A stretch of DNA of 64,000 bases, taken from contig NZ_BLIN01000005.1 in NCBI RefSeq assembly GCF_009811555.1, forward strand, positions 1,807,501 through 1,871,500, in the 5' to 3' direction. The position numbers and the translations under genes were made by a program. This DNA is from Streptomyces caniferus (lineage in GTDB: Bacteria > Actinomycetota > Actinomycetes > Streptomycetales > Streptomycetaceae). Below are positions 17,386 through 27,800 of this stretch, in pieces; the first letter of the stretch is position 1; each line of letters begins with the position of its first letter. The notes beneath the pieces were generated by a model that did no database searches, was not told where the DNA came from, and saw only the letters and a list, made by a program, of their open reading frames with translations.

Positions 17386-18747
17386 TCACATACCTGCGAT
17401 CAGCTTCTCCACCCGGTCGTCCACCGAACGGAAGGGGTCCTTGCACAGGACCGTTCGCTGCGCCTGGTCGTTCAGCTTGAGATGCACCCAGTCGACGGTG
17501 AAATCACGGCGCTGTTCCTGCGCACGGCGAATGAAGTCGCCGCGCAGCCTGGCGCGCGTGGTCTGCGGCGGGACCGACTTGCCCTCGAAGATCTTCAAGT
17601 CGTTGCAGATCCGCGCCGCTTGCCCCTTCCGCTCCAGGAGGTAGTAGAGCCCCCGGCGACGGTGGATGTCGTGGTACGCGAGGTCTATCTGCGCCACCCG
17701 GGGGTGGGACATGGTGATGTTGTTCTTTGTGCGGTACCGCTCGATGAGCTGATGTTTCATCACCCAGTCGATCTCGGTCGAGATGCGGTCGAGCTCCTCG
17801 TCCCGGATCGCCTCGAGCGTACGGCCCCACAGTTCCAGGACCCGCTCGACGGTGCCCGTACGGATTCCGCGGCGGTCGACGAAGTCCACGGCCTTCTCGT
17901 AGTACTCCTGCTGGACCTCGAGCGCCGATGCCTCGCGCCCGCTGGCCAGCCGCACCTTGCGCTGGCCGGTGATGTCATGGCTGACCTCACGGATGGCCCG
18001 GATCGGGTTCTCCAGCGTCAGATCGCGCATGACCGTGCCCGCCTCGATCATGCGCAGCACGAGGTCGGTGGCCCCGACCTTCAGCATCATGGTCGTCTCG
18101 GACATGTTGGAGTCGCCGACGATGACATGCAGCCGGCGATAGCGCTCGGCGTCCGCATGCGGTTCGTCGCGGGTATTGATGATCGGCCGGGAGCGGGTCG
18201 TCGCCGAGGAGACGCCCTCCCAGATGTGCTCCGCACGCTGGCTGACGCAGTAGACGGCGCCCCGCGGAGTCTGCAGCACCTTGCCCGCGCCGCACAGCAG
18301 CTGACGGGTGACGAGGAACGGAATGAGGATGTCCGCGAGCCGGGAGAACTCACCATGACGGGCGACGAGATAATTCTCGTGACACCCGTAGGAGTTTCCC
18401 GCCGAATCGGTGTTGTTCTTGAAGAGATAGACGTCGCCCGCGATTCCCTCCTCATGCAGGCGGCGCTCGGCGTCGACGAGCAGGCCCTCGAGAATGCGCT
18501 CGCCGGACTTGTCGTGCGTGACCAGCTCGGTCACGTTGTCGCACTCGGGAGTTGCGTATTCCGGGTGCGAACCCACATCCAAGTACAGGCGGGCACCGTT
18601 CCGCAGGAAGACATTGCTGCTGCGGCCCCATGACACGACACGGCGGAAGAGGTACCGCGCCACTTCGTCAGGCGACAGTCGGCGCTGTCCCCTGAACGTG
18701 CACGTGACGCCGTACTCGTTCTCCAGCCCGAAAATGCGGCGGTCCAT
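17386..18747 (-). CDS. pafA: Pup-protein ligase PafA
   Basis: This 453-residue ATP-dependent ligase joins the C-terminal Glu of Pup to substrate lysines. It belongs to the carboxylate-amine ligase fold related to glutamine synthetase. The N-terminal nucleotide/Mg motif is GLENEYGV (Glu9). The catalytic Asp is at position 57 in [18 protein letters not shown]. Further conserved blocks are [21 protein letters not shown] and [23 protein letters not shown]. It lacks the extra loop found in Dop near residue 50. It is 9 bp downstream of an MFS gene and probably co-transcribed with it. Confidence 0.97.
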   Translation of the reverse strand: MDRRIFGLENEYGVTCTFRGQRRLSPDEVARYLFRRVVSWGRSSNVFLRNGARLYLDVGSHPEYATPECDNVTELVTHDKSGERILEGLLVDAERRLHEEGIAGDVYLFKNNTDSAGNSYGCHENYLVARHGEFSRLADILIPFLVTRQLLCGAGKVLQTPRGAVYCVSQRAEHIWEGVSSATTRSRPIINTRDEPHADAERYRRLHVIVGDSNMSETTMMLKVGATDLVLRMIEAGTVMRDLTLENPIRAIREVSHDITGQRKVRLASGREASALEVQQEYYEKAVDFVDRRGIRTGTVERVLELWGRTLEAIRDEELDRISTEIDWVMKHQLIERYRTKNNITMSHPRVAQIDLAYHDIHRRRGLYYLLERKGQAARICNDLKIFEGKSVPPQTTRARLRGDFIRRAQEQRRDFTVDWVHLKLNDQAQRTVLCKDPFRSVDDRVEKLIAGM

Positions 18748-18756
18748 GACTGAACA

Positions 18757-20016
18757 TTACGCCTGACGGCCTGCTCTGAAACCGGGTTCGACGGCCCCGT
18801 TTCGATCATTTTCCGCCGGGGCCGCACCTGCCGGGCCCAGTACGGGTTCCCCGAGAAATCGCTTCGTCGACAAAAGGACGAGCAGCGCGGCGAGCCCACC
18901 GGCGCCTGCCACCGCGAATCCCGCCACCGCGCCACCGCCTTCGACGGCCGGACCCACCACGGAAGCACCCACCGCCGAGCCGACACCGAACGTCGTCACC
19001 AGCCAGGAGAACGCCTCCGTCACCGTGCCCCGCGGCGCATGACGGTCCACCACCACGAAGGCACAGGCCAGCGCCGGCGCCAGGAACACCCCCGCGACAC
19101 CGGTCAACGCCGTCATCCCGGCCACCCCCGGCGCCAGCGCCAGCGGCAGATAGCCCAGTGCCAGCAGCCCGATCAGCAACCGCAGGCGCCCCTCCGGCCG
19201 CCCCGGCCACTCGCGCGCGCCGTAGCCCAGGCCGCCGATCAGCGCACCGACCCCCAGCGCGGACAGCAGCAGGCTGGCGACCATCCCCCCGCCGTGCTCA
19301 TCGGCGTACGCCACCGCGGCGACCGCGATCGACCCCAGCGCCAGGCCCACGAAGAAGAACGCCCCGATCAGCACCAGCATCCCGGCCGAGCGCAACGCGC
19401 CCAGCCAGTGCGCCTCACGCGGCCCGCTGCGCCACTGCCGGGACGGCTCGGAGACCACCACGGAGAGCGCCCCGAGCACCCCGAGCAGATTGATCACCAG
19501 CAGTGCGACCCCCTCCGACCAGGCCGCCACACACAGCGTCACCAGCAGCGGTCCCACCGCGAACATGACTTCCTGTGCCACCGCGTCCAGCGCATAGGCG
19601 GCGTGCACCCGGTCCGCACGCTTGAGGACGCCGGGCCACAGCGCCCGCAGGCCGCCCTCCAGGGGCGGGGTGAAAAATCCGGCGATCACCATGGCGGCGT
19701 AGGCGAGCCACAGCGGCTGCAGACCGACGGCCGCGAGCAGCGCCATGCCGAGCGCGGAGAGCACCGAGGCGGGCAGCATCACCCGCGGCTGCCCGTGGAG
19801 GTCCACCGCCCGGCCCAGCAGCGGCTGGCCGACGGCGTTGCAGACGCCGTAGACCGCGGAGAGCGCCCCGGCCAGGGCGTAGCTGCCGCCCTCGGCGCGC
19901 ACGAAGAGGACCACGGCCAGCGCCGCCGTGGCGTTCGGCAGCCTGCCGACCAAGGTCCCCGTCAGGAGCCGGGCCGCGTGCCGGGTTCTGAGCAGCTCCG
20001 CATATCCCGCGGCCAT
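18757..20016 (-). CDS. MFS transporter
   Basis: This 419-residue membrane protein has about 12 hydrophobic segments and a central cytoplasmic loop, fitting a major facilitator drug/metabolite exporter. The first half has GTLVGRLPNATAALAVVLFV and a GRAVDLHGQPRV loop similar to the GxxxDRxGxR motif of the family. No substrate can be deduced. It diverges from a LacI-type regulator gene, with a perfect inverted repeat between them, so it is probably that regulator's target. It is followed immediately by pafA, which links Pup ligase expression to this promoter. Confidence 0.9.
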   Translation of the reverse strand: MAAGYAELLRTRHAARLLTGTLVGRLPNATAALAVVLFVRAEGGSYALAGALSAVYGVCNAVGQPLLGRAVDLHGQPRVMLPASVLSALGMALLAAVGLQPLWLAYAAMVIAGFFTPPLEGGLRALWPGVLKRADRVHAAYALDAVAQEVMFAVGPLLVTLCVAAWSEGVALLVINLLGVLGALSVVVSEPSRQWRSGPREAHWLGALRSAGMLVLIGAFFFVGLALGSIAVAAVAYADEHGGGMVASLLLSALGVGALIGGLGYGAREWPGRPEGRLRLLIGLLALGYLPLALAPGVAGMTALTGVAGVFLAPALACAFVVVDRHAPRGTVTEAFSWLVTTFGVGSAVGASVVGPAVEGGGAVAGFAVAGAGGLAALLVLLSTKRFLGEPVLGPAGAAPAENDRNGAVEPGFRAGRQA

Positions 20017-20052
20017 CCCTGCCCCTTTCCCGCCCGGACCCGCCGGACGTGT

Positions 20053-20079
20053 TACGTATAACTGCCGCCGTTATACGTA
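20053..20079. promoter_or_regulatory. Perfect inverted repeat operator between MFS and LacI-type genes
   Basis: The 10-bp arms TACGTATAAC (20053-20062) and GTTATACGTA (20070-20079) are perfect, with a 7-base centre. They are unusually AT-rich for this genome and sit midway in the 121-bp divergent promoter region. The likely ligand is the adjacent LacI-type regulator (autoregulation plus control of the MFS-pafA unit). Confidence 0.7.
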
Positions 20080-20137
20080 CCATGTGCCTCACCCACAGTC
20101 CACCCGCAACGGCCGCACGCGAGGAGCGAAACGCCCG

Positions 20138-21211
20138 GTGACCAGCAACGAGACCGCCGCACCCGGAAGGCGCCCGGCCGCCCGCACGACCAGCCGGGAC
20201 GTGGCCCGCGCCGCCGGAGTCTCCCAGGCCGCCGTCTCGCTGGTCCTGGGCGACAAATGGCGCGGCCGGGTCTCCCCCGCCAAGGCCGAAGCCGTCCGCA
20301 CCGCCGCCCGCGAGCTGGGCTACCGCCCCAACCTCGCCGCCCGCAGCCTGCGGATGGGCCGCACCCGCACCGCGCTCCTCGTCGTCCCCGCCCTGACCAC
20401 CGAATTCTTCGCCCGCGTCTACACCGGCGCGGCCCGGATCGCCGCCGACCACGGCTTCGGAGTGGTCCTCTACCCGTCCCCCGAGGGCATCGGCCCGGCC
20501 CGCGACCCCTTCGACTCCGCCGCGGCCACCCTGGACGGCGTGATCGCCTCGTCCATGGCAGCCGAGGCCCTCACCGCCCTCCGCGACGCGGACCTGCCCC
20601 TGGTCATGCTCGACAGCGACCCCGACGACGAGCGGGCCACCGCCACCGTCAACCTCGACATCGCCGACGGCGTACGCCAGTTGACCGCCCATCTGACGGC
20701 CCTCGGCCACCGCCGCATCACCCACCTCGCGGCCGATGTGGACTCCTGGACCTTCGATCTGCGCGCCCGTGCCGTCGCCGAAGCCCTGGAGAACACCCCC
20801 GGCGCCCGGCTGCGCCGGCAGCCGGCCGCCCTCGGCGTCGACGCCGGGCTGCACGCCGCACACACCGCCCTGACCGCCCCCGGCCCCCGCCCCACCGCCC
20901 TGCTCTGCGACGACGACATCATCGCCGCGGGCGCCTGCAAGGCCGTACGGCGGCTGGGCCTGCGGGTCCCCGAGGACGTCTCCGTGACCGGCTTCGACGA
21001 CCTGGCCCTGGCCGTCGCCGTCGAACCGGAGCTGACGACCGTACGACTGCCCGCCGAGGAGTTCGGCGAGGCCGGCATGCGGGCCCTGATGAGCGTCCTC
21101 GACGGCCGCCCGGCCGAGGCGCCCACCCTGCCGGTCGAACTGGTCACCCGGGGCTCCACCGCCCCGCCCGCGAACGCCCCCGGAAACGCGGAGCGCCCCG
21201 GCGGGCAGTGA
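20138..21211 (+). CDS. LacI-family transcriptional regulator
   Basis: This regulator of about 357 residues has an N-terminal LacI helix-turn-helix (TSRDVARAAGVSQAAVSLVLG, about 18-38) and hinge. A periplasmic-binding-protein-like effector domain follows (GRTRTALLVVPALTTEFFARVYTGA, then PTALLCDDDIIAAGACKAVRRLGLRVPEDVSVTGFDDL). The GTG at 20138 with upstream GAGGAG is preferred; the open frame extends to 19928 but lacks family sequence there. It probably binds the inverted repeat at 20053-20079. The inducer is unknown. It is convergent with prcA. Confidence 0.92.
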   Translation: MTSNETAAPGRRPAARTTSRDVARAAGVSQAAVSLVLGDKWRGRVSPAKAEAVRTAARELGYRPNLAARSLRMGRTRTALLVVPALTTEFFARVYTGAARIAADHGFGVVLYPSPEGIGPARDPFDSAAATLDGVIASSMAAEALTALRDADLPLVMLDSDPDDERATATVNLDIADGVRQLTAHLTALGHRRITHLAADVDSWTFDLRARAVAEALENTPGARLRRQPAALGVDAGLHAAHTALTAPGPRPTALLCDDDIIAAGACKAVRRLGLRVPEDVSVTGFDDLALAVAVEPELTTVRLPAEEFGEAGMRALMSVLDGRPAEAPTLPVELVTRGSTAPPANAPGNAERPGGQ

Positions 21212-21224
21212 CCCACCGGGGCGC
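21193..21224. terminator. Bidirectional terminator overlapping the LacI stop
   Basis: The 13-bp arms (21193-21205 and 21212-21224) have one mismatch and span the stop codon of the LacI gene. They lie 30 bp beyond the prcA stop on the other strand. Confidence 0.65.
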
Positions 21225-21254
21225 GCACGGGGCACACAGGCCCTCAGCGCTGCG

Positions 21255-22115
21255 TCAGAGCAGCGGCTCCCCTTCGGAGCCGTCCTCGCCCGCAGAGCTG
21301 CCCTTGCCCTTGCTCTCCTTGCCCTTGGCGCCGGTTCCCTCCGCGGTGGCCCCGGACTCTCCGGCACCGTCACCCGCATCGGCGTCCGCCGCCGCGTCCC
21401 CGGTGTCCGCCCCGCCGCTCTCGTCCAGCAGCCGGGACAGCTGCCGCCCCAGGATCCGCTTGAACTTGCGCTGCTGCGGGCGCGTACGGTCCAGCGTCGC
21501 GACCTCCAGCTGCTCGGCGGTCAGCCGGCGCTCACCGCCGTTGTTGTCGCGCGACAGCGACTCCACCGCCAGCTTGAGCGCCTCGGCCAGCGTCATACCG
21601 TCACGGTGACGCTGGTCGAGATAGCTGCTGATCTGGTCGGCATTGCCGCCGACCGCCACCGAGCCGTGCTCGTCGACGATCGAGCCGTCGTGCGGCAGCC
21701 GGTAGATCTGGTCGTCCTCGGGGGCCGCCCCGACCTCGGCGACGATCAGCTCGACCTCGTAGGGCTTCTCGGCGGCGCTGGAGAAGATCGTGCCGAGCGT
21801 CTGGGCGTAGACGTTCGCCAGGCCCCGCGCGGTCACGTCCTCCCGGTCGTAGGTGTAGCCCCGCAGATCGGCGTAGCGCACACCGCCGATCCGCAGATTC
21901 TCGAACTCGTTGTACTTGCCGACCGCCGCGAAGGCGATGCGGTCATAGATCTCGCTGACCTTGTGCAGGGCGCGGGAGGGATTCTCGGCGACGAAGACCA
22001 CGCCGTCGGTGTACTGCAGCACCACGACACTGCGGCCGCGCGCGATGCCCTTGCGGGCGTACTCCGCGCGGTCGGCCATGGCCTGCTGGGGTGAGACATA
22101 GAACGGCGTCGACAC
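21255..22115 (-). CDS. prcA: 20S proteasome alpha subunit PrcA
   Basis: The 286-residue alpha subunit forms the gated outer rings of the proteasome. The N-terminal gate segment [31 protein letters not shown] and the Ntn fold ([34 protein letters not shown]) are typical of bacterial PrcA. There is no catalytic Thr. Beyond about residue 230 is a long low-complexity tail rich in Gly, Ala, Asp, Glu and Lys, not part of the fold. The start is GTG 22115, with AAGGGACGG upstream. It follows prcB by 68 bp. Confidence 0.97.
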   Translation of the reverse strand: MSTPFYVSPQQAMADRAEYARKGIARGRSVVVLQYTDGVVFVAENPSRALHKVSEIYDRIAFAAVGKYNEFENLRIGGVRYADLRGYTYDREDVTARGLANVYAQTLGTIFSSAAEKPYEVELIVAEVGAAPEDDQIYRLPHDGSIVDEHGSVAVGGNADQISSYLDQRHRDGMTLAEALKLAVESLSRDNNGGERRLTAEQLEVATLDRTRPQQRKFKRILGRQLSRLLDESGGADTGDAAADADAGDGAGESGATAEGTGAKGKESKGKGSSAGEDGSEGEPLL

Positions 22116-22183
22116 CGGCTATCCGTCCCTTCCTGTCAAAAGCTCTCTCGGTAGCTGGGGGAGCATGGCGAACATCCGTCCCG

Positions 22184-23029
22184 TCAGAGCAGCGCGGCGC
22201 GCGGGCCGTCGGGCTGTTCGAGGCGGCGCTCATGCACGGCACGGGCGATCTCGGAGACCTCGTCGTCACTGAGCCTCTTGAAGCCGTCCTCGGTGATCGC
22301 CGTGACGATGGGGTAGATCCGCCGCCCCATATCGGGCCCGCCGGTCGCCGAATCGTCGTCGGCCGCGTCATAGAGCGCCTGGACGACGGCGGTCGCGGCC
22401 TGATCCTCCGTGAAATCCTCCCGGTAGAGCTTCTTCAGCGCACTGCGCGCGAAGACCGAGCCGGAACCCGTCGCCGCGTAACCGTGCTCCTCCGACCGCC
22501 CGCCGGTGACGTCGTACGAGAAGATCCGGCCCTTCTCGCGGTCGAGGTCGTATCCGGCGAACAACGGCACCACGGCGAGGCCCTGCATGGCCATCCCGAG
22601 GTTGCTGCGAATCATCGTCGACAGACGATTCGCCTTGCCCTCCAGGGAGAGTTGGGCACCCTCGACCTTCTCGAAGTGCTCCAGCTCCAGCTGGAAGAGC
22701 TTGACCATCTCCACCGCGAGACCCGCCGTGCCCGCGATGCCGACCGCCGAATACTCGTCGGCCGGGAAGACCTTCTCGATATCACGCTGCGCGATGACAT
22801 TGCCCATGGTCGCCCGCCGGTCGCCGGCGAGCACCACGCCTCCGGGGAACGCCGTGGCAACGATCGTCGTGCCGTGCGGCGCCTCGATGACACCCTGCAC
22901 CGGCGGCAACGGGCGGTTGCCCGGCAGCAGCGCGGGCGAGTGCTCGCCGAGGAAATCCATGAAGGACGAGGATCCGGGCGTCAGGAAGGCAGCTGGTAGA
23001 CGCCCGGTGCTTCGAATATTGGCTTCCAC
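22184..23029 (-). CDS. prcB: 20S proteasome beta subunit PrcB
   Basis: This 281-residue catalytic subunit is made as a precursor. A 53-residue propeptide is predicted to be removed between Gly53 and Thr54 ([23 protein letters not shown]), exposing the nucleophilic Thr. The Lys/Asp partners lie in the conserved Ntn fold ([27 protein letters not shown]). The GTG start at 23029 follows GGAAGG by 6 bp. This start lies inside the 3' end of the upstream endonuclease-like gene (49-bp overlap), so translation may be coupled. Confidence 0.97.
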   Translation of the reverse strand: MEANIRSTGRLPAAFLTPGSSSFMDFLGEHSPALLPGNRPLPPVQGVIEAPHGTTIVATAFPGGVVLAGDRRATMGNVIAQRDIEKVFPADEYSAVGIAGTAGLAVEMVKLFQLELEHFEKVEGAQLSLEGKANRLSTMIRSNLGMAMQGLAVVPLFAGYDLDREKGRIFSYDVTGGRSEEHGYAATGSGSVFARSALKKLYREDFTEDQAATAVVQALYDAADDDSATGGPDMGRRIYPIVTAITEDGFKRLSDDEVSEIARAVHERRLEQPDGPRAALL

Positions 23030-23583
23030 ACGTTTCCTTCCAGATATGCGATGGCCCGCCGCAGGGCGTCGGGGTCATCCCTCAACTTGCCGAGTGCCGA
23101 GTTGCAGTTGAAGCACAGTACGCCTCGGACCTTACCCGTATCGCGGTCGTGATCCACATGCTCGCGACCTGGCTCGACGCAGATCGGGCAGATACCGGAC
23201 CGCTCCTTGATCATCGCGTCCCGCTCGGCCACGGTGCGGCCGTGGTGACGCTCGAGAGGGCCCGCTCGATCGTGGACGGCCCGGCACCCCGTGCGGCGCA
23301 CCGGCAGGCCGTCGGAGGCAGTCGCTTTGCCATGCCACTCGCTGCGGGGTGGGACCTTCCCGCACGCGCGGCACCGCGTGTGTCCGGGCGGGACATCCGC
23401 CTTTTCCCGCACCGTTCTTCCCAGAGCCTCCCGTCGGCGCCGGCAGTACGTGGCTCCGTAATCCGCCACGCACCCCCGACGCCGCATTCGGAGTCCCTCA
23501 CACCGGTTCTCGTCCGAAGCGAACGAGGCCGGCGATAAACGGCGCTCGCACCCGGTGCAATTCTTGTCGACCGAGTCGGACAT
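22981..23583 (-). CDS. Endonuclease VII-like HNH protein inside the proteasome operon
   Basis: The C-terminal half of this 200-residue protein is a recombination-endonuclease-VII domain: CPIC, then [24 protein letters not shown]. It retains both CxxC zinc ligands and the His/Asp/Asn catalytic pattern. The N-terminal half has two copies of a Cys motif ([13 protein letters not shown] and [13 protein letters not shown]). In each the partner CxxC pair is degraded, with Arg where the first Cys would be (RRRGC, VRRTGC). It starts 5 bp after pup and overlaps the prcB start by 49 bp. Nuclease activity is inferred from residues only; a link to protein degradation is unexplained. Confidence 0.88.
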   Translation of the reverse strand: MSDSVDKNCTGCERRLSPASFASDENRCEGLRMRRRGCVADYGATYCRRRREALGRTVREKADVPPGHTRCRACGKVPPRSEWHGKATASDGLPVRRTGCRAVHDRAGPLERHHGRTVAERDAMIKERSGICPICVEPGREHVDHDRDTGKVRGVLCFNCNSALGKLRDDPDALRRAIAYLEGNVWKPIFEAPGVYQLPS

Positions 23584-23588
23584 CGCCG

Positions 23589-23807
23589 CTATTGTCCGCC
23601 TTTTTGCACGAAGGACCGAACGAAGTCCTCTGCGTTCTCCTCGAGCACATCGTCGATTTCGTCCAGAACGGAATCCACGTCGTCCGACAACTTTTCCTGG
23701 CGTTCCTTGAGGTCTTCCGAGGCCTGCGCGTCCTCTGTCTGCTCCTCGACCTCTTCGGTGGAACGCGTGGCCTTTGCCTGTCCGCCGCCGCTGTCCTTGG
23801 TCGCCAT
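23589..23807 (-). CDS. pup: Prokaryotic ubiquitin-like protein Pup
   Basis: The 72-residue, acidic, largely disordered tag ends in VQKGGQ. The terminal Gln must be deamidated by Dop to Glu before PafA can ligate it. The conserved C-terminal helix region (LSDDVDSVLDEIDDVLEENAEDFVRSFV) is the part that forms a coiled coil with ARC/Mpa and docks on Dop/PafA. The ATG at 23807 is preceded by GAGGGAC. It is separated from dop by 189 bp and directly followed by the endonuclease VII-like gene. Confidence 0.98.
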   Translation of the reverse strand: MATKDSGGGQAKATRSTEEVEEQTEDAQASEDLKERQEKLSDDVDSVLDEIDDVLEENAEDFVRSFVQKGGQ

Positions 23808-23996
23808 GTCCCTCACCCCGCTCGGTTCGCCCCGCTCGATGTGACCTTCAAGATCCGACCCTACAAGCAGGGTCCGACATCGGCCCTGCACTTCCTGCAA
23901 CGACCGGGAGTCACCTCGATGATTCCCGCACCGCGACGATTTCAGCCGCGGATCGGCCGTGGATCGTGAAGAATTCTGTCGTGCACCTGCCGACAC

Positions 23997-25508
23997 TCAG
24001 CGGCCGGAAAGCGTCCTCACCAGCTCCTCCGCGGTACGACAGCGGTCGAGAAGCTCCTTCACGTGCTTACGGGTGCCCCGCAGCGGCTCCAGCGTGGGGA
24101 CCCGTTGCAGGGAGTCACGGCCGGGCAGGTCGAAGATGACCGAATCCCAGGAGGCGGCCGCGACGTCGTCCGCGTACTGCTCCAGGCAGCGACCGCGGAA
24201 GTAGGCCCTGGTGTCCTCCGGAGGCTTCTGCTCGGCCCGCTCGACCTGGGTCTCGTCCAGGAGGCGCTTCATCTTGCCGCGGGCCGCCAGACGGTTGTAC
24301 AGGCCCTTCTCGGGCCGCACGTCGGCGTACTGCAGGTCGATGAGGTGCAGGCGCGCGGCGTCCCACTCCAGGCCGTCCCGGCGCCGGTAGCCCTCCATCA
24401 GCTCCCGCTTGGCGACCCAGTCCAGCTCGCCGGACAGGCTCATCGGGTCGTTCTCCAGCCGGCCGAGCACGTCCTCCCACCGGGTCAGGACGTCCTTGGT
24501 CTGCTCGTCCGCATCCGCTCCGTAACGGTCCTCGACATATTTGCGGGCCAGCTCGAAGTACTCCATCTGGAGCTGTACGCCGGTGAGCGTGCGGCCGCTG
24601 CGGAGCGTGATCAGGTGTTGCAGAGTGGGGTCGTGCGAGACCTGGTGGAGGGTGCGGACGGGCTGGTCGACGGCCAGGTCGACGGCGATGAAGCCGTCCT
24701 CGATCATGGAGAGCACCAGGGAGGTGGTGCCCAGCTTCAGGTACGTCGAGATCTCGGAGAGGTTGGCGTCCCCGATGATGACGTGCAGCCTGCGGTACTT
24801 CTCCGCGTCCGCGTGCGGTTCGTCGCGGGTGTTGATGATGGGCCGTTTGAGCGTCGTCTCCAGCCCGACCTCCACCTCGAAGTAGTCGGCGCGCTGGCTG
24901 AGCTGGAAGCCGTGCTCATGCCCGTCCTGGCCGATCCCGACCCGGCCGGCGCCGGTGACCACCTGGCGGGAGACGAAGAACGGCGTCAGGTGCCGCACGA
25001 TGTCCGAGAACGGGGTCTCCCGCTTCATCAGGTAGTTCTCGTGCGTCCCGTAGGAGGCGCCCTTGTTGTCGGTGTTGTTCTTGTAGAGGTGGATGGGCTG
25101 GGCGCCGGGGACCTGGGCGGCCCGTTCGGCCGCCTCGGCCATGATCCGCTCGCCGGCCTTGTCCCACAGCACCGCGTCCCGCGGGTTGGTGACCTCGGGG
25201 GCGCTGTACTCGGGGTGGGCATGGTCGACGTAGAGCCTGGCGCCGTTGGTGAGGATCACGTTGGCCAGGCCGATGTCCTCGTCCGTGAGCTGGCTGGCGT
25301 CCGCGTTGTCGCGTGCGAGGTCGAAGCCGCGGGCGTCCCGCAGCGGGTTCTCCTCCTCGAAGTCCCAGCGGGCACGGCGTGCCCGGTGCATCGCGGCCGC
25401 GTAGGCGTTGACGACCTGGGACGAGGTGAGCATGGCATTGGCGTTCGGGTGGCCGGGGACGGAGATCCCGTACTCCGTCTCGATTCCCATTACTCGCCGT
25501 ACGGTCAT
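23997..25508 (-). CDS. dop: Pup deamidase/depupylase Dop
   Basis: This 503-residue enzyme deamidates the C-terminal Gln of Pup and removes Pup from substrates. It is a homologue of PafA. It has GIETEYGIS at the N-terminus, the catalytic Asp at position 95 ([18 protein letters not shown]), and [21 protein letters not shown]. It also has the extra Dop loop ([25 protein letters not shown], about 48-72) that PafA lacks. The ATG at 25508 follows GGAGGG. The 276-bp gap to arc includes the arc terminator. Confidence 0.97.
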   Translation of the reverse strand: MTVRRVMGIETEYGISVPGHPNANAMLTSSQVVNAYAAAMHRARRARWDFEEENPLRDARGFDLARDNADASQLTDEDIGLANVILTNGARLYVDHAHPEYSAPEVTNPRDAVLWDKAGERIMAEAAERAAQVPGAQPIHLYKNNTDNKGASYGTHENYLMKRETPFSDIVRHLTPFFVSRQVVTGAGRVGIGQDGHEHGFQLSQRADYFEVEVGLETTLKRPIINTRDEPHADAEKYRRLHVIIGDANLSEISTYLKLGTTSLVLSMIEDGFIAVDLAVDQPVRTLHQVSHDPTLQHLITLRSGRTLTGVQLQMEYFELARKYVEDRYGADADEQTKDVLTRWEDVLGRLENDPMSLSGELDWVAKRELMEGYRRRDGLEWDAARLHLIDLQYADVRPEKGLYNRLAARGKMKRLLDETQVERAEQKPPEDTRAYFRGRCLEQYADDVAAASWDSVIFDLPGRDSLQRVPTLEPLRGTRKHVKELLDRCRTAEELVRTLSGR

Positions 25509-25736
25509 GCGGCCCTCCTTGCCCGGCGGCGCCCCCGGATGGGGTCGGCGCTCAAGTACCGCTGCTCTTCCGGTCCGTGTGCGTGCCCCACGCCCGCACA
25601 GCGTGACGCAGCGGTACCGAAGAGCCTAGAACGCCTTTGCGGCGCTGGGGAGATCATTACAGTCATTGCTCCAGTCCGGTTTTCCCTGGTCCACCGCGCC
25701 CTTTTGGAGTGCGGTTCTGGCGCCCCCGGAAAAGCG

Positions 25737-25776
25737 TCCGGCTGCGGACGCCCCGTGCAGGACATCCGCAGCCGGA
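25737..25776. terminator. Terminator after arc/mpa
   Basis: The 12-bp perfect arms TCCGGCTGCGGA (25737-25748) and TCCGCAGCCGGA (25765-25776) lie 9 bp past the arc stop on the minus strand. They separate arc from dop. Confidence 0.75.
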
Positions 25777-25784
25777 GGGCGGTG

Positions 25785-27551
25785 TTACAGGTATTGGCCG
25801 GTATTCGCCACCGTGTCGATGGAGCGACCGGTGTCCGCGCCCTGCTTTCCGGTGACGAGCGTACGGATGTATACGATCCGCTCGCCCTTCTTTCCGGAGA
25901 TACGGGCCCAGTCGTCCGGGTTGGTGGTGTTGGGCAGGTCCTCGTTCTCCTTGAACTCGTCCACGCATGCCTGGAGGAGGTGGGAGACGCGAAGCCCCTT
26001 CTGATTGTGTTCGAGGAAGGCCTTGATGGCCATCTTCTTTGCGCGTCCTACGATGTTTTCGATCATCGCACCGGAGTTGAAGTCCTTGAAGTAGAGGACT
26101 TCCTTGTCACCATTGGCGTAGGTGACCTCCAGGAAGCGATTTTCCTCGGATTCCGCGTACATCTGCTCGACGACGGATTGAATCATTCCGCTCACTGCGG
26201 CCTTCCGCGAGTCGCCGTGTTCGGCGAGATCGTCGGAGTGCAGCGGCAGGCGTTCCGTGAGGTACTTCGAGAAGATGTCCTTGGCGGCTTCCGCGTCGGG
26301 ACGCTCGATCTTGATCTTCACGTCGAGGCGGCCGGGGCGCAGGATCGCGGGGTCGATCATGTCCTCGCGGTTCGAGGCACCGATCACGATCACGTTTTCC
26401 AGGCCCTCGACGCCGTCGATCTCGGAGAGCAGCTGCGGGACGATGGTGTTCTCCACGTCCGAGCTGACGCCGGATCCCCGGGTGCGGAAGAGGGAGTCCA
26501 TCTCGTCGAAGAAGACGATGACGGGGGTGCCCTCGCTCGCCTTTTCCCTGGCGCGCTGGAAGACCAGCCGGATGTGCCGCTCGGTCTCGCCGACGTACTT
26601 GTTGAGCAGCTCGGGGCCCTTGATGTTGAGGAAGAAGCTCTTCCCCGCGGGCTGCCCGGTCACCTCGGCGACCTTCTTGGCAAGGGAGTTGGCGACCGCC
26701 TTGGCGATGAGGGTCTTGCCACAGCCCGGCGGGCCGTAGAGCAAGACGCCCTTGGGCGGGCGGAGTTCGTGCTCCTTGAAGAGGTCGGGGTAGAGGTACG
26801 GAAGCTCGACCGCATCCCGGATCAGTTCGATCTGGCCGCCCAGACCGCCGATCTTGGTGTAGTCGATGTCCGGGACCTCTTCGAGGACGAGCTCCTCGAC
26901 CTCGCTCTTCGGGATGACTTCGTAGACGTAGCCGGAGCGGGGTTCGAGCAGCAGGGCGTCGCCGGGACGGATGGTGATGTCCAGCAGCGGCTCGGCGAGC
27001 CTCACCACCCGTTCCTCGTCCGTGTGCCCGATCACCAGGGCGCGCTCGCCGTCCTCGAGGATCTCCTTGAGGGTGACGATGTCGCCGGCGCTCTCGTAGG
27101 CCATGGCCTCGACCACGTTGAGCGCTTCATTGAGCATGACCTCTTGGCCGCGCCTGAGGCCCTCGGTCTCCACGCTGGGGCTGACATTCACCCGGAGCTT
27201 TCTGCCTCCGGTGAAAATGTCGACCGTGTCGTCCTCGTTCGCCTGCAGGAAGACACCGAAGCCGGCCGGCGGCTGCGCGAGCCGGTCGACCTCCTCTTTG
27301 AGCGCGACGATCTGGTCGCGGGCCTCGCGGAGAGTATTGGCGAGACGCTCGTTCTGTGCCGAGACGCCGGCCAGGTTGGTCTGCAGCTCGACGATCCGCT
27401 CTTCGAGAATCCTCGTGTGCCGCGGAGAGTCGGCGAGCTTGCGTCGCAGGACGGCGATCTCCTGCTCGAGATAGGCAACCTGACCGGCGGGATCTTCAGA
27501 CCCTCGCCCCGGCCGGATGCCGCGGTTGATGTCGTCGTCGTGGGCTGCCAC
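25785..27551 (-). CDS. arc: Proteasomal AAA+ unfoldase ARC/Mpa
   Basis: This 588-residue hexameric ATPase binds pupylated proteins, unfolds them and feeds the 20S core. An N-terminal coiled coil (about 20-75, [20 protein letters not shown]) captures Pup. Two OB-fold interdomains follow (about 80-230), then one AAA domain with Walker A GPPGCGKT, Walker [13 protein letters not shown] and the Arg-finger region [17 protein letters not shown]. The C-terminus ends in GQYL, the proteasome-activating motif. I chose GTG 27551 ([11 protein letters not shown]) with GGAGG upstream; the frame can extend 18 bp to a TTG. Confidence 0.96.
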   Translation of the reverse strand: MAAHDDDINRGIRPGRGSEDPAGQVAYLEQEIAVLRRKLADSPRHTRILEERIVELQTNLAGVSAQNERLANTLREARDQIVALKEEVDRLAQPPAGFGVFLQANEDDTVDIFTGGRKLRVNVSPSVETEGLRRGQEVMLNEALNVVEAMAYESAGDIVTLKEILEDGERALVIGHTDEERVVRLAEPLLDITIRPGDALLLEPRSGYVYEVIPKSEVEELVLEEVPDIDYTKIGGLGGQIELIRDAVELPYLYPDLFKEHELRPPKGVLLYGPPGCGKTLIAKAVANSLAKKVAEVTGQPAGKSFFLNIKGPELLNKYVGETERHIRLVFQRAREKASEGTPVIVFFDEMDSLFRTRGSGVSSDVENTIVPQLLSEIDGVEGLENVIVIGASNREDMIDPAILRPGRLDVKIKIERPDAEAAKDIFSKYLTERLPLHSDDLAEHGDSRKAAVSGMIQSVVEQMYAESEENRFLEVTYANGDKEVLYFKDFNSGAMIENIVGRAKKMAIKAFLEHNQKGLRVSHLLQACVDEFKENEDLPNTTNPDDWARISGKKGERIVYIRTLVTGKQGADTGRSIDTVANTGQYL

Positions 27552-27800
27552 GGTCCTCACCTCCTCCAAGGAGCTGGACGCTTCCTGACCCTACCTGGGC
27601 CGGTGCAGGTTGAAACCCCTAGATCGAAAAGACTGTCGGGGCGTGTCCGATCTTCACCCTTGCGCACGTCCTCACGCCAAGGGAATACCCACCCAACAAC
27701 ATCGGAAAGCGAGCGGTTGTATCGTCGAGTCGGTCAACACCCGTCAGGGCTGGCGCCACTTAGACAAAAACGGTTCACGTACGCAGGAACGGCAGGCGAG

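Noticed and set aside
22981..23583. Endonuclease VII-like gene as evidence of a homing element or prophage insertion
   Set aside because: Base composition matches the neighbours, the operon is not disrupted, and tight overlaps suggest long-term residence rather than recent insertion.
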